DNA of 64,000 nt from Diprion similis (GCF_021155765.1 NC_060109.1:1637001-1701000), one strand, 5' to 3'. Numbered from the stretch's first letter, positions 48,336 through 60,064 are shown. Numbers and translations are program-made. The notes: generated by a model from the letters alone, not told the origin.

Positions 48336-48562
48336 TTTCATTCACGGGTGCCCCCACCACCCCGAGATCATTCTATACTACGCTATGATATTTCGAGAAA
48401 CATCGACGCCTCGAGGAAAGATGAAATGGGCACCTTGTATTTCCATCTCCCCGATACGTCATGGTTCTATTGGTACAGAGAAGCTTGCAGTGCCATTCAC
48501 CGTTTCCTTCATGGTTTTCAACCCGCGCTGGTGATTCATGGGAGCATTTTTAATCCTGAAAG
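48336..48562 (+). CDS. Candidate internal exon, unidentified
   Basis: An open frame of 75 codons plus two bases runs from an acceptor-like GTGGTTAG (ending 48335) to a donor GAAAG|GTATAAGT (48562/48563). The reading is strongly protein-like: RNIDASRKDEMGTLYFHLPD, then TSWFYWYREACSAIHRFLHG and FQPALVIHGSIFNPE. An overlapping frame on the same strand is also open but less convincing. The acceptor lacks a good pyrimidine tract, so the 5' edge may be wrong. Family unknown. Confidence 0.32.
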
Positions 48563-48695
48563 GTATAAGTAATGGTCTTCGATCACTTCATTGCTAATTT
48601 GGTGTCGTCAATGGTACGAAATGCACACTATCAGTCTTCATGTGGGATTGAGTTAGTTTTTGTTCCATTTTTTAGGGTATCGTATGAAAGTGTGA

Positions 48696-48717
48696 ACACA
48701 CACACACACACACACAC
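48696..48717. repeat. AC microsatellite
   Basis: About eleven AC dinucleotides. Confidence 0.85.
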
Positions 48718-50248
48718 TTGACTGATGATGTTTATCAATCACGTTTTGTCTACTTATTGGTTCTTCATGATTCGCTTTTGCCACAAACTGAACATCAAGT
48801 TTGGTGAAATAGCTGTGCTTGAGAATTCAGTTGTTTTGGTTGGATGGATAAAATCAATTGCATGGTTCTTTCTAGTTTAGAAAAGAATATAAATATCTTA
48901 CGGATTTATTTATGTGTACCATGAGTAGTCAAACGCATAACTACAAACCATGGTTCATAATCCTTGGTATTTCTGAATGTTATTGTAATGAACGTAGAAT
49001 AAATTTCAGGCCATTATTTTGTCTAGTCTGGTTTAAAATTAGATTCAGAATAGATCTTGTACTAGTATAACGATTATCATAGTTATAATGACTCATCCCA
49101 TGACTATTGACGCAAAAAAAAATTCTGTCTAGTGAATTTTTTCCATGAATTTCGTTCCGGTATTCGATGCTGGTGTAAACAGAACCAGACGAAGAATATA
49201 TTTTATGGATTCTAGTGAAACTCGAAGTGCGAAAGACTCGCGTGACTGAATGAGCGGTGTTTCGATCCTGGGAAGGCCTCCTCGCAGAAACAATAGAAGG
49301 GAACCTCCTGCAGCTCGGACCCTTACCATCTGTAGGTAGGCTGAGGCCCACATGGAGGATTACCGCAAGTGCCCAACACGTTTTTCGTATTTGGATTTCG
49401 TTATGGCCTTTGGGCCATAGTCATTGACGTATAGGTATAAGGTATAAAGAGAATTATTCGTACCAAGGCAGTTAGGAAGATAGGTAGGTATGTATGCCCA
49501 AGCACGAAGTGACGGCTTTACACTTATGTCATAGTATGACTTCGGGTGGCACGGACAAAATATTCGTGCGTCAGTGCTCTCTGTTGAACGAATGCGACGG
49601 GAGGCTGGAATTCTGTCCCCAGGGCTTAGGATCAATATTGTCATTTATATGATGTATTTTTTTTTACACTTCTAAGACGGTATGTACTTACTCGACTACT
49701 GCTGGTGCTGGTGCTGGTGCTGTTGCTGCTTGTGTACGCGAGGTATGTTTAAAAATAAAATTCTTCGTAAACTCATCTGATTTCTTATGCGTGACGAATG
49801 GGTTTCTCAGCGCTGAAAGAAGGCGCCGTTTTTTTTTTTTTTTCTGGAAACTCAACGCTCGTTTTGTAGGCAATGAATCTACTGATCCTAGTGTTGTGTG
49901 CCACCGTGAGGCATTCGAAGCGTTACAAATTAGTGTGTCGTAAATCCTTCCGAGGTATTGAAAAAATACGTTAAATGAAAAATCAATGGCTTCGGGGGAT
50001 GCGCATATGGTTGGTAGTTGGCCTGTTTCTACACATTATTAGGAACCAACGTTTTCTCACGGATTGTCGTACGCTTCGATTCACAAATTGGACGTTCAAA
50101 CTTCACGTTTGTTTACGCTTTGCTTACTCATTGTATTTTCATGAAAAAAATATTACGATACCAAGAACTCCTGCCCACCTACTTTCACGCTGAAATTTCA
50201 CCAATCAACAATGCTTTCAGCATTCCGTACATATCTTACTGCTTAAGA
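48718..50248. other. Stretch without a supported gene
   Basis: Minus frames at 48980-49353 and 49360-49644 and a plus frame near 49975-50365 are open but have no splice or homology support. A good minus-strand donor (CGA|GTAAGTACAT) lies at about 49692, just beyond the CTGGTG repeat. Confidence 0.25.
49700..49731. repeat. GCTGGT hexanucleotide repeat
   Basis: About four copies of GCTGGT followed by a degenerate GCTGTTGCTGCT. On the minus strand it would encode an Ala-Pro run (TAPAPAPAV) ahead of a strong donor, so it could be part of an exon. Confidence 0.7.
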
Positions 50249-50959
50249 GGGGTGGGGGGTATGGTTTTAAAAGCGAAAAAAAGGCATATTTTCGAGATTT
50301 TTTTGCGGCGATATGAGCAATATTATTTAATTCAATTTATCTACATATTGTGGTACAACTTCTGAAGTATGTTAGAAAAAATTTTCAATAAAAAATTGAG
50401 CTGAGAAATACACCTGTGACGGCGAATCTCCTGAGGCGCGTTGTAAAAAGAGTTGTTTTGCGGTGAACATTATAACTCGTTACCGGATCATCTGAAACAA
50501 AAAAATCGATATGCATTTCAAAGGTGATATGTTTCCCCAGGTAATCAGGAAGAGTTTTTTTTATTTTTTGTAGCATTTGGAAGTGAAAAACGCGATTTTA
50601 GCTAAAAAAAATTTCGGTTCATTTGTTATTAAAAAATAAAAAAAATGGGGAAAAAAAACTCTTCCTGATTACCTGGGGAAACATATCACCTTTGAAATGC
50701 ATATCGACTTTTTTGTTTCAGATGTAACGTCCGGTAACGAGTTGTAATGTTCACCGCAAAACAACTTTTTTTCAACAGGCCTCCGGAGATTCGCCGTCAC
50801 AGGCGTATATCTAAAAATTTTTTATTGAAATTTTTTTCTAACATACTTCAGAAGTTGTACCACAATATGTAAATAAATTGAATTAAATAATATTGCTTAT
50901 ATTGCCGCAAAAAAATCACAAAAATGTACCTTTTTTACGCTTTTAACCCCCCCCTCCCA
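50249..50959. mobile_element. 711-bp foldback element with ~310-bp arms
   Basis: Left arm about 50249-50569, right arm about 50633-50959, inverted and closely matching over nearly the whole length. Paired landmarks include GGTGGGGGGT/CCCCCCCCTCCC at the ends, GTGGTACAACTTCTGAAGTA / TACTTCAGAAGTTGTACCAC, and CAGGTAATCAGGAAGAG / CTCTTCCTGATTACCTG. The loop is about 60 bp. No coding capacity in the arms. Confidence 0.88.
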
Positions 50960-51197
50960 TTATTTGTCTGACGAAATGGATGTCAGGCACTTGTAGCGCT
51001 TGAATCGTATCTAGTTTTTCGAGGCATCCTGGACAACGAAAAAATCCAGTCGATCGCTGCTTACAAACGGGAAAATCAAAAAACCATTTTCCCCAATGTT
51101 TTACGGCTTGACATAGGTTTTTGAAGCTTGTGTATTCCGTATCATGATGGCGCACACAGCGCGTATAAGGTACAAAGTGGAGTTTCGATAAATCCAT
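50943..51197 (-). CDS. Cys/His-rich 84-aa frame abutting the foldback, unidentified
   Basis: The ATG at 51197 follows an in-frame TGA, and the frame ends at a TAA (50943-50945) that lies inside the outer end of the foldback element. It reads as a real protein fragment: MDLSKLHFVPYTRCVRHHDT, then FKNLCQAVKHWGKWFFDF, PVCKQRSTGFFRCPGCLEKL and PDIHFVRQIMGGGG. The spaced Cys/His residues (C-x3-HH, C, H, C, C-x2-C) suggest a small zinc-binding domain. The Gly run and stop come from the element's C-rich end, so the original gene may have been truncated by its insertion, or the frame may be an exon whose donor I do not see. Family not recognised. Confidence 0.3.
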   Translation of the reverse strand: MDLSKLHFVPYTRCVRHHDTEYTSFKNLCQAVKHWGKWFFDFPVCKQRSTGFFRCPGCLEKLDTIQALQVPDIHFVRQIMGGGG

Positions 51198-52157
51198 CAC
51201 TATTGACAGATATAGCCTCGATAAATGTCAGGGTGATTGAATTCGAGGATAATTACGACCGAGGGTCGGACACTGACTTCGTTAGAATTGGTCGTTTCGT
51301 AAAACGCGTTTTGTTTGGATTGGATATCGTTTGGCCTCTGAGTCAGAGACGCGAGTTCTCCGACGTTGCCTCACCCTGAACGCGCCTCCCAAGTTGTTCC
51401 CCGTTGCGTTTTTTAGAAAACAAATTGTGCAATTCGCATTTTGTATAGCAGGCACACGCTGGTTGATTAAATAGTAACCGTTTATAAACAGGTCAAATTT
51501 ATTTTCAGTTTAGAGAGGACTGTGCATACTTTTTAATACCTTCGATCGCCACGCTCGCCTCTGAAGATTTATGATTGCCTAATTGAGGAAGTCGTCTGTG
51601 TTTTATGAGTTATACGTGATCGTGCCATGCATGATTGCTTCACCAAAACGCCTATAGCATACACGTCTTATCGACAATTGTAATACCGAGCATGCGACAC
51701 CTACTTCAAATAGACATTTATCGCACATGCTGCTATCGGCCATCGATGAACAGTACTCGACCTAACCAAAACAAACTTATCAAACAATATCACTACTGTG
51801 ACGTACGTTTTGCGTTACGTCACGAGGAGATTGGATTCAGGGCCATCGTCAGTGAAACGCAAATATTGAAATCCTCTGTGAGGAAAAAACTTGAGTTGTC
51901 TTCAAACTTTTTCGTTATAGTTCAATCAGCTTGTGTGTGTCTGAGTTTATTCTAAGAGCCGTGAAACCAGCAGGATTCGATTTAATTTTATCTATCAAAA
52001 ATTGGAAACGGCAGGAAATTCATTTGCGTTTGAAAATATGTTACCCATTTATTAAAAAAGTGCAAAACAGTCTTCTAAATATCGCCCACGCACCACCGGA
52101 ACATGGTTAGCATGACAAAAATTCTAATAAATATGATTTCATTGAGAGAAAACTAAC
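51198..52157. other. Stretch without a supported gene
   Basis: A plus frame at 51635-51955 and one at 51128-51379 (overlapping the previous entry antisense) lack support. Confidence 0.25.
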
Positions 52158-52337
52158 CTCTGCACAGTGTATGCTTTCAAATTTATAACTCAACGCCTGA
52201 AACTCATTAAGCTTTCGCAACACGTTGGGATGAACTGTATAGTCAGCAATATTTGAAACACACAATATCGCATTCATGCGAGACAGTTCCAATTGCTGAT
52301 CATAGCTCATCGAGTAGCCATGATAGTCATCGTCAAG
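52158..52337 (-). CDS. Well-defined candidate internal exon, unidentified
   Basis: Exactly 60 codons, phase 0 at both ends, lie between an acceptor CCGATCTCCAG (before 52337) and a donor GCAGAG|GTTAGT (52158/52157). The protein reading is convincing: LDDDYHGYSMSYDQQLELSR, then MNAILCVSNIADYTVHPNVL and RKLNEFQALSYKFESIHCAE. It looks helical, with an acidic start. I cannot place it in a family. The same strand carries another exon-like block at 53905-54076, but the phases (1 there, 0 here) mean at least one exon between them is missing if they belong to one gene. Confidence 0.45.
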
Positions 52338-52699
52338 CTGGAGATCGGATCACACGAGTGATCATTGTCAGATGAAATAAACCTACCAAATTTTATACGA
52401 GCCATAAAACGATAAAAAAAAATGGCCATCGTCTCCACTTTTATTATGTCAGTTGACAAATTGTGTTAATTGCTCCTAGACGTGCAATGTACTCAGTACT
52501 TGAACATAAGGTTATACTGTCAGATCTGAGATCTTTCCGGGTTGAAAACCTGGTTTCTGAATTTCAAAGCATTCATGTTCAACAGTACAATGTTATGGAC
52601 TCATGGATTGCAGGCGTTTCTTCAAAGTTGTCGTGAAAACTGTACTCGAAATCGAGATTAATGGAACCTCGTGACTTATTTTCCGCTCTACAGTAGCTG

Positions 52700-53518
52700 C
52701 AGTATCCTCAGTCGGATCTCAGCAAAGCGATGCCTACTTTGTTTACACTTTCTCTCCGAAGCTGCGTGATGGATACATCTTTGCGGACACGTTTCACGGT
52801 GCACTTTAAAGAAAAAAGTGAAGAAAAAACGAATAAGGATGTCAGAAATTTGAGATCTCTTCCGGTTATTTGGAACTCGAATTCACAGTCTTATGGAAAC
52901 GAGATCTTTTAGTCCAGTAACTGTTTCACTGCTTTGTTCACACAAAATTGTTCTCGGTCCTTTGGGATATCCGCCTTCGTCCTGTGTCCAGTTATTCGAA
53001 AACCAGGTTAGAAAATTTCTCAACTCTCCGCGGCACGACGTTCCTTGCGGCGCCATGAATATCAATTTTCTTTGTCTTATGATCCAATAGAGTTTGAGCA
53101 CTTCGTGCGGTACAACAAAGGCCCCATTTCTGAACCTTTAACGTCTGTGTACAAAGAGTACTGGACATATAATATCCGTAAACAGAATCATGTTTCTCCG
53201 AAAGTCACACACAAGACGCGTACAATTTCGTATGATTATCGTCAATGTTCGTAATAGGGGTGAATGAATCATGGGTTCATCCTCATATGGTTCATCCACG
53301 GATGGTTATTGGTCGTCTTAAGATACTCAACAACGATTTTGCAATCCATTATCTCAAGAATCTTTGTGGGAAACATTTTTAGTGTCACACGTTTGAATTG
53401 TTACAGTTGTCAAACGACCATATGTGAACATGTTTCTGACCCTGTGTCTTTCGAAATGAAAAATCTGCTCTCAACTCGAACTCCATCGCATATCAAAGTT
53501 CGTACCGTTAAGTTTTAA
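52700..53518 (+). other. Plus-strand coding-like patches, frames not joined
   Basis: Several patches on the plus strand look protein-like: near 52700-52808 (SQQSDAYFVYTFSPKLRDGY, ending in a stop), 52920-53006 (VTVSLLCSHKIVLGPLGYPP, before a GTTAGAAA donor-like site), 53066-53254 (FSLSYDPIEFEHFVRYNKGP) and 53407-53518 (CQTTICEHVSDPVSFEMKN, after a TTGTTACAG acceptor and ending in TAA). They are in different phases and could be successive exons of one gene, with 53407-53518 the last, or fragments of a decayed gene. I could not verify the joins. Confidence 0.25.
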
Positions 53519-53904
53519 CATGCATGAAACAATGAACGGAATTATTAATTACCTACCTCAAAGGCGGAGCCGGTTTGTGAGCATGTGAAGATATAATCGG
53601 TACTTGATTATCCAGAACGTCATCGATTCGAAACGAGATTGGGTTTGTGTATACCTACACTCGATAGAATTCCTGGTGGGTGGTCATGAGTGCTGTACTA
53701 TCTCACAAGATCTACCTCATTATTTCGAATTAAAGACACTTAATTACGGTAGTCGCTTTATCGGCTCGTATGATTTTTGGTGCAGGTCATAATTCACGCC
53801 CACGTGAGTGGAGTACAGTCTGCCTCTGCACGCGGCGTGCGTGTGTACAAAATCTAAAATGCTACCGAGTCCTCTTCTTCTTGGAACTAGACTTCGGTCG
53901 ATAC

Positions 53905-54076
53905 CTTCCCTCAGTTTTTTCCCACGAGTTGGTAAACGAGACTCCAAAGTGCATTTCGTCTGCAATGGTTCGGCATTAAATTCTGGACACTCTTCTTCCA
54001 TATCTTCCCATGTTTCATCGTAGAGCGAATAGCAATCTTGCCATGATTTCCTGCTGCTGATCATCTCGCTGGTAAG
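53905..54076 (-). CDS. Candidate internal exon, unidentified
   Basis: After the acceptor CCTTATAACCAG, 57 codons plus one base run from 54076 to a donor GGGAAG|GTATCG (53905/53904). The reading is LTSEMISSRKSWQDCYSLYD, then ETWEDMEEECPEFNAEPLQT and TKCTLESRLPTRGKKLREG. The acidic Cys-containing middle and basic end look like real protein. The frame remains open to 53744 with a basic stretch, so an alternative, later donor is possible. It may belong to the same gene as 52158-52337. Family unknown. Confidence 0.35.
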
Positions 54077-54090
54077 CTGGTTATAAGGAT

Positions 54091-54465
54091 GTACTGGCGG
54101 GTGGAAGTAAAAATATAGAAGAATCCAAAAATCGACGGACCATAGTTTCGAATTTAAAAAAAAAAGCGAAAACTTAATACATAGAATTTGAAAATGATAG
54201 AAGTCGAAGTATGGAGAAGAAAAAGATTAGAAAGGCAAACTGTAGAATCGTCAGAATTCCTCTCGATAATATAGAATCCTATACAGGTTTTCGATTTTGC
54301 TCTTCTATGTTTTGGACTTTCTATACTTCATCTTTCTATATTTCGACTTTATATTTTTTTATTCGCATTTTCAAATTCTATGAACAAAATTTTCACCTCC
54401 ATGGAAATTCGATGTTCTGGTTCTTCGATGAGTCAGCAATCCTTGATTTTTACTTCCACCAGTAC
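54091..54465. mobile_element. Foldback/MITE family B, copy 1
   Basis: Ends are inverted repeats: GTACTGG..GGTGGAAGTAAAAAT at the left and ATTTTTACTTCCACCAGTAC at the right. Internal segments pair as well (CATAGAATTTGAAAATG with CATTTTCAAATTCTATG). A diverged second copy lies at 55491-55825. No coding capacity. Confidence 0.75.
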
Positions 54466-55490
54466 AGGCACGTGGATTGAAATTGCCTTAGGTCAATGAA
54501 AATTATACGAATTGTTCTCACTTTTTATTCAAACGCCTGAGTAAGATTTGGAAGCGATTGTCTGGACTATACCCGAGTTATTTGACTTTCAATTCGAGGG
54601 GGTTTAAGCTTGTTAAGATCTCAAACCATTTTGAAAGCAGTCACTTTAAAATCGATTAAAATTACTTGAAATCAGTTGCATCACTTGAAACTACTTACAT
54701 TTATCCTTTTTGGAAACTGTGAGAGTCGATGTAAAATCGGAAAAAATAAAAAGTAGATTAACTTTCCATTATGATTCAGAAAATCACTTTCAAACTTTAC
54801 ACGCGTGCTTGAAGTCAAAGTAAAAAAAAACTTGCAAAGTTTTCGTCGTCCAGCACGATTTCCTCCTGCACGTTGGTTGGTGTATATGTATATACAATAT
54901 ACATCCTCAAGCCTTCTAATTACAACAAGTCGAGGACTAACCGAGGATGGTGTTCGCACTCGAGCTAACGAGAGATGATCCGCGATGCATATAACCAGTC
55001 CGAAGAACAAGGCCTTGTACGGAGAAAGAAGCCTCGTAAACTCGCTGCAGACGTATCTATAATAATCACCCTTCGACCGCTCAGGCTGCCCCGTATTTTT
55101 CCTCTATCTTAACGCCCGAGTCAATGCGCCCCGCCCTATCGCCGTTTTACACTTTAAATGGGTTTTAGTTTACGCGCTTTTTTCTCTCACTCAAACACTT
55201 GTTGCAGCTGTTATTTTCGGTGCCGAGTAAAAAGTCAAAGGTTGTAGGTACAGACTTAGAGTTACATCTGCAAATTGGAGTGCGAAATTTTTTTTGATAT
55301 GTATTGAAAATCGATTTCAAAATTCAACTCGGAAATTTTGTTGAGAAGATTAATTGCAGTTTAGAATGCGGAAAAAATTTGTTTCTGAAAATGTTTATGA
55401 ATTCGGAATCGCTCACGTGGTAATTCAAAAACAATGAAAAAGGTATTGATCTGGATTTGAATATATTTACACCTTAATAGGCTGAAGGGT
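54466..55490. other. Stretch between the family-B copies, no supported gene
   Basis: Short frames only (54681-55010 -). Nothing recognised. Confidence 0.3.
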
Positions 55491-55825
55491 GGGGGTAAAA
55501 ATATGGAAAGATCAAAAAATTGAAGGGCCAAAATATCGAATTTTTTAAAGAAACGAAAACTTAATTTATAGAATTTAAAAATGATGGAAGCATGCAGAAG
55601 TAGGGAGAAGTTAAAGTAAATAGAAAAGTTAGAACATAGAATGTCGAACTATAAAATCATTAGAATTCCTCTCGACAATATAGAATCGTATAAAAATTTT
55701 CAACTTTGCCGTTTAGTTCTATGTTCTGTCATTCTGTATTCGCAATTTTCTGTACTTGGGCTTTCCGAATTAAAAAATTTTATTCTCTATGAAAATAAGA
55801 TATTCTGGTCTTTAAACTAAAAATT
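55491..55825. mobile_element. Foldback/MITE family B, copy 2 (diverged)
   Basis: Matches 54091-54465 in the same orientation. Shared phrases include AAAACTTAAT.ATAGAATTT, ATGATGGAAG/ATGATAGAAG, GAATTCCTCTCGA.AATATAG and TTCTATG at the right. The terminal inverted repeat is less complete at the right end. Confidence 0.65.
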
Positions 55826-56873
55826 GCAAGAAAAAAAAAATTTACGCAAGAATAATATTCCGCCTGGCGTTAAATTTTATCGAAATACAATCAGGTCGTC
55901 CGATTTTTGAAGTGGAAATTTTTTTTCAGTGGCTGATATCGGCGAAAAAACTTCTGACTCTGTAAATTTTGGTTCTGATTTATGTGATCCCTATTGGATT
56001 CAATTTTCAAAATTTTCACTTCTCTTACGCTTCTCCGTAATTAGAATAGGTAACAACGTACAAAAGGCATAATGCAAAGCATCGAGTTATCGCGTTATAC
56101 GCGAAGTTATCGCGAGGTTCGTTAGCGAGCACGTGGTGGTCATTGACCACTGCACAGGTTAAAGCGAGAGCAGAGATCGAGGAATTTCAACGAGGCAATA
56201 CGTGTTCGGGTTATAATTGTAGGAAATTTATATGACCGTAATAATGATCGTGGTTATCAATTTAAAAGCAATCAACAAAGTCGTAGTCAGAGATCGTTGC
56301 GGTTTCGTTTTCCATTAGCTGTGCTCGTCGTACCTGGATATCTGCGTCGGTAAATAGCAGCGATAGATTCTCACGAGTTTCTTTTCCCTTCGCTATCGCC
56401 TAATTTCTAAGATTTCAGAATTCATTGGCTATCGTTTTTTGAGATTATTCAATCGGCCCAAAAATTACGTTCCATTCAGATCAATTAGTTCTACGCAATT
56501 CAAAAACTTACTGCGTTTAACTCTTCTGATTTATTATTCCAACCAAAAATATTTCATCCCCATTAAAACCGTAAGGAAAAGAAATTAAATGAAGACATAG
56601 TTCGATGTAAAATTTTCCGCTGTACGCTTTGCTCGAGTCATTTTTTATCTATCGATAGAAAAATTCTCGAGAAAAACATTAAAAAACGTTAAATTTTGGT
56701 GTTTTCTCGAAACCTCAAATATGTAGTTCAAAAATGACGTCAGAATTTAAATCCTCAGGGTCGAAAATCCCTGTACACAAAAATGTATCCATGCCCCGAG
56801 TGTTTTTGAAAAAGCGGTTCACGTGGGCACGTTTAGGGCTCGGTAAAAGGTTAGACGATTTTGTGTATGTACG
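55826..56873. other. AT-rich stretch, nothing recognised
   Basis: A short CpG-richer patch at 56090-56210 has no clear feature. Confidence 0.3.
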
Positions 56874-57494
56874 TTAGGGTGGCGCAAAAAACCGACTATT
56901 TTTTTTGTTGAGTCTCGTGTGACAAAATGTTAGTTTTTGATGTTTTAAGAGCCCACTCCAGAGGACAGTTGAAAAAAAATTTTTTAAGAGGTCGCTCCAC
57001 ATTTTTTAAAACGTCATAAATCGTCGAAAATCGATTTTTTTTTTTTGATTTTTTTTCTCGTTACGGTATAATTTTATAGACAAAAAAAAAATCAGTTTCC
57101 GAAAGTTTCAGTTCAAAATTTGAATTTTGAAAGGTCGCTCATAATTTTTTTTCAATTTTTTGGTGCATTTCTTTAGATCTTCTCGAGCGACCTTTTAATA
57201 TTCATATTAAAATTTCGTACATTTTTTTCCTTTTATTTAGTAAGAAAGAATCGATAACAATACACCACGAAATGAATTAAAAATCAAACAAAATAGTGAA
57301 AATACAATTTTTTTAATTTAATTTTTTGACGTATTTTGATATTTAAAAAAATTTGGAGCGACTTCTTAAAATTTTTTTTTCAAGCTGTTCTTTGGAGTGA
57401 GCTCTTAAAACATCAAAAACTAACATTTTGTCGCATGAGACTCAAAAAAAAAAAAAAAAAAAAAAAAATAGTCGGTTATTTTGCGCCAGCCTAA
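56874..57494 (+). mobile_element. MITE family C, copy 1 (621 bp)
   Basis: Terminal inverted repeats of about 90-100 bp. The left end starts TTAGGGTGGCGCAAAAAACC and the right end finishes GCGCCAGCCTAA. Further in, GTGACAAAATGTTAGTTTTT pairs with AAAAACTAACATTTTGTCGC and TTTTAAGAGCCCACTCCA with TGGAGTGAGCTCTTAAAA. A second copy in the same orientation is at 59457-60064. TGTACG occurs on both flanks and may be a target-site duplication. No coding capacity. Confidence 0.88.
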
Positions 57495-59456
57495 TGTACG
57501 TATATGCATAAGGTATGAATCCCAAGAGACGGTCAGGTCGGCGGGCGCCTATCACGTAGCCTGCAGACGACCACCTACACAACGCACAAAGGGCCCATTA
57601 CCATTCCGCTATAAGTCACAACGCGTCTTAGCCCGAAGCTATGTGCGTTCGGGTATTATCGGCTCATTTCATTCACACTCTCCATAATTTAACATGGCGC
57701 AAAGAATAATGGCAAAATCGGCAGACGGTCACCCCGGGCGTACTTTCGAAACTATCCTTCATCCCTTTCCCAAAAATTTTACCCCCCACAATTTCACTTC
57801 ATCATCGTCCGCAATTCCTTCAAGATTTTTTTTGTAGTAATCCTGATGTCGTTTTTGTGATTGGTGTAGACTTTTTGACTGGAAGGTTTTATCGCTTTAA
57901 GGGGTGCATCCCCTATAGAACGCCAAATCTTAGTCGATTTTCATAATTTTTTTTGCGGGGTAATGAAGGAATATATTTCTTCAGGATCGTACGTGCTTTT
58001 TATTGCATAATTCCAGTCTTGAAAACTATTTTTCTTCTTTAAAAAAAAGTAAAAAATGGTTCAGGGTGAGGCCTTGGAACATAAAAATTTCAAACTTTGA
58101 ACCAGCTAGAAACATGCTTAGGTTCATCAACTGGACAGCTCTCGAGGCGGCATTTTTTAGAATTGACAAAAATCGCTCTTACATTTCGTCAATTTAAAAA
58201 AAATGCATTTTTTGAAGCTTCTATAAAGAGTGCCGCCCTTAAAATTATCGAATGATCTTCTGCAGAAGCGAAAGGCGAGGGGAAAACAACTCGAGATTAA
58301 AGTGACACAATAATTATTTGATTTTAATTAATGTAAATTAATTCCTTTACTTCAAATGAAATTTTTTATTTCAGATAAACTTCTTTAACACTTGATTCAT
58401 TTTAATTCATGAATTTCAATTTTTTTTCTCGTTAATTCAAGTGAATGTCAAAAAATTTCAGCTGCTTCTATTTCCTGAAAATTTAAATTAATGTTTTTTA
58501 ATTCGACTTAATTTTTTTATTTCAATATAATTTTTTTATTTCAATATAATTTTCATTTATCTGTAAACAGATAATTCTGCCAGGAATCCAAATCAATTCA
58601 AATCAACTTGACTAAGTTTTTCCTAAATAATTGTCAGTTATTTCTCAATTAATTCTCATTATTTCAGATAATTTTTAACAATATAAATAAACTTTAATAA
58701 TCAAATGTACGCCTAAAAACTTTAATTATAATTTACTCACGATGTTTGAAAACGGAAGAATCTACATAATAACAATAACTTATCACTCAACTTGTTTTTC
58801 GGTCTTAAGTTTGAAGAGAAAAATGACTCGATTCGTACAGTTTTCAACAAAAATCGATCAAAGTTAATAATTTATATGCTATGACTAACATAAATCGAAA
58901 TTCCACTATCAAAGTCAATTCGAATACCGATAAGCGGACAGTTTCATGCGTATAACATTAGATTATTGACCCTGGCTTTTGACCGAACTAAATCAGTTGA
59001 ATATTCAATTCAAAGAACAGACTCAAACCTTGAACTACACCTGGAAAGAAAATTTCCTTTGTCAGATTACTGCAAAGTGGCAAAACTTCCAAGAATAAAT
59101 TAACTTCCAGAGTGCAAAGCGTGACTGACGATTAGGCACTGCATCAGGACATTTTTTATGAACTCTAAATTTCGGCCAGTTTGTTACACCGCCGCGCCGT
59201 CAACCCCAAGAGATCCATTTTACGACCGTCCATATAACCCTTGAAACGTGCGACATTCTTTCCACTCTGTTGGAAGGCCGTGACGGGTGTTTTTTTTTTT
59301 TTTTTTTTTACTTTATCAACCCTGAAAGCAAATTAAAAAGAAAAAAAAAACACATCATCGACTTAGCAAAACAGGAACTTGTTTATTTTTTTCTTGGGAA
59401 CTATCTTGCATTAATTAACGTTTGCATATTTTCTCTATCTGTATATATATGATATA
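57495..59456. other. AT-rich stretch between the family-C copies
   Basis: A short direct duplication of TTTTTTATTTCAATATAA lies at about 58515-58551. A poly(T) run lies near 59290-59309. No gene is supported. Confidence 0.35.
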
Positions 59457-60064
59457 TTAGGGTGGCGCAAAAAAACCGAAGATTTTTTTTTTTTTTTGAG
59501 TCTCGTGTGACAAAATGTTAGTTTTTCATGTTTTAAGAGACCACTCCAGAGGACAGTTGAAAAAAAAATTTTTAAGAGGTCGCTCCGCATTTTTTAAAAC
59601 GTCAGAAATCGTTAATACGACTTTTTTTTAGATTTTTTTTCTCGTCGCGGTATAATTTTATAGACAAAAAAAAAATAAGTTTCCGAAAGTTTCAGTTCAA
59701 AATTTGAATTTTGAAAGGTCGCTCATAATTTTTTTTCAATTTTTTGGTGCATTTCTTTAGAGATCTTTTCGAGCGATCTTTTAATATTCATATTAAAATT
59801 TCATACATTTTTTTTCTTCAATTTAGTAAGAAAGAATCGATAACAATACACCACGGCACGAATTAAAAATCAAACAAAATAGTGAAAATATAATTTTTTT
59901 GATCAAATTTTTCGACGATTTTTGACATTTTTAAAAATTTGGAGCGACCTCTTAAAATTTTTTTTTTGAGCTGTCTTTTGGAGTGGGCTCTTAAAGCATC
60001 AAAAACTAACATTTTGTCACACGAGGATCGAAAAAAAAAAGTCGGTTTTTTTGCACCACCCTAA
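59457..60064 (+). mobile_element. MITE family C, copy 2 (608 bp)
   Basis: Closely similar to 56874-57494 over its full length, with the same TTAGGGTGGCGCAAAAAA start and a better-preserved right end (GCACCACCCTAA). The right flank is a TA microsatellite and the left flank is also TA-rich, so the insertion target was probably TA-rich. Confidence 0.88.
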
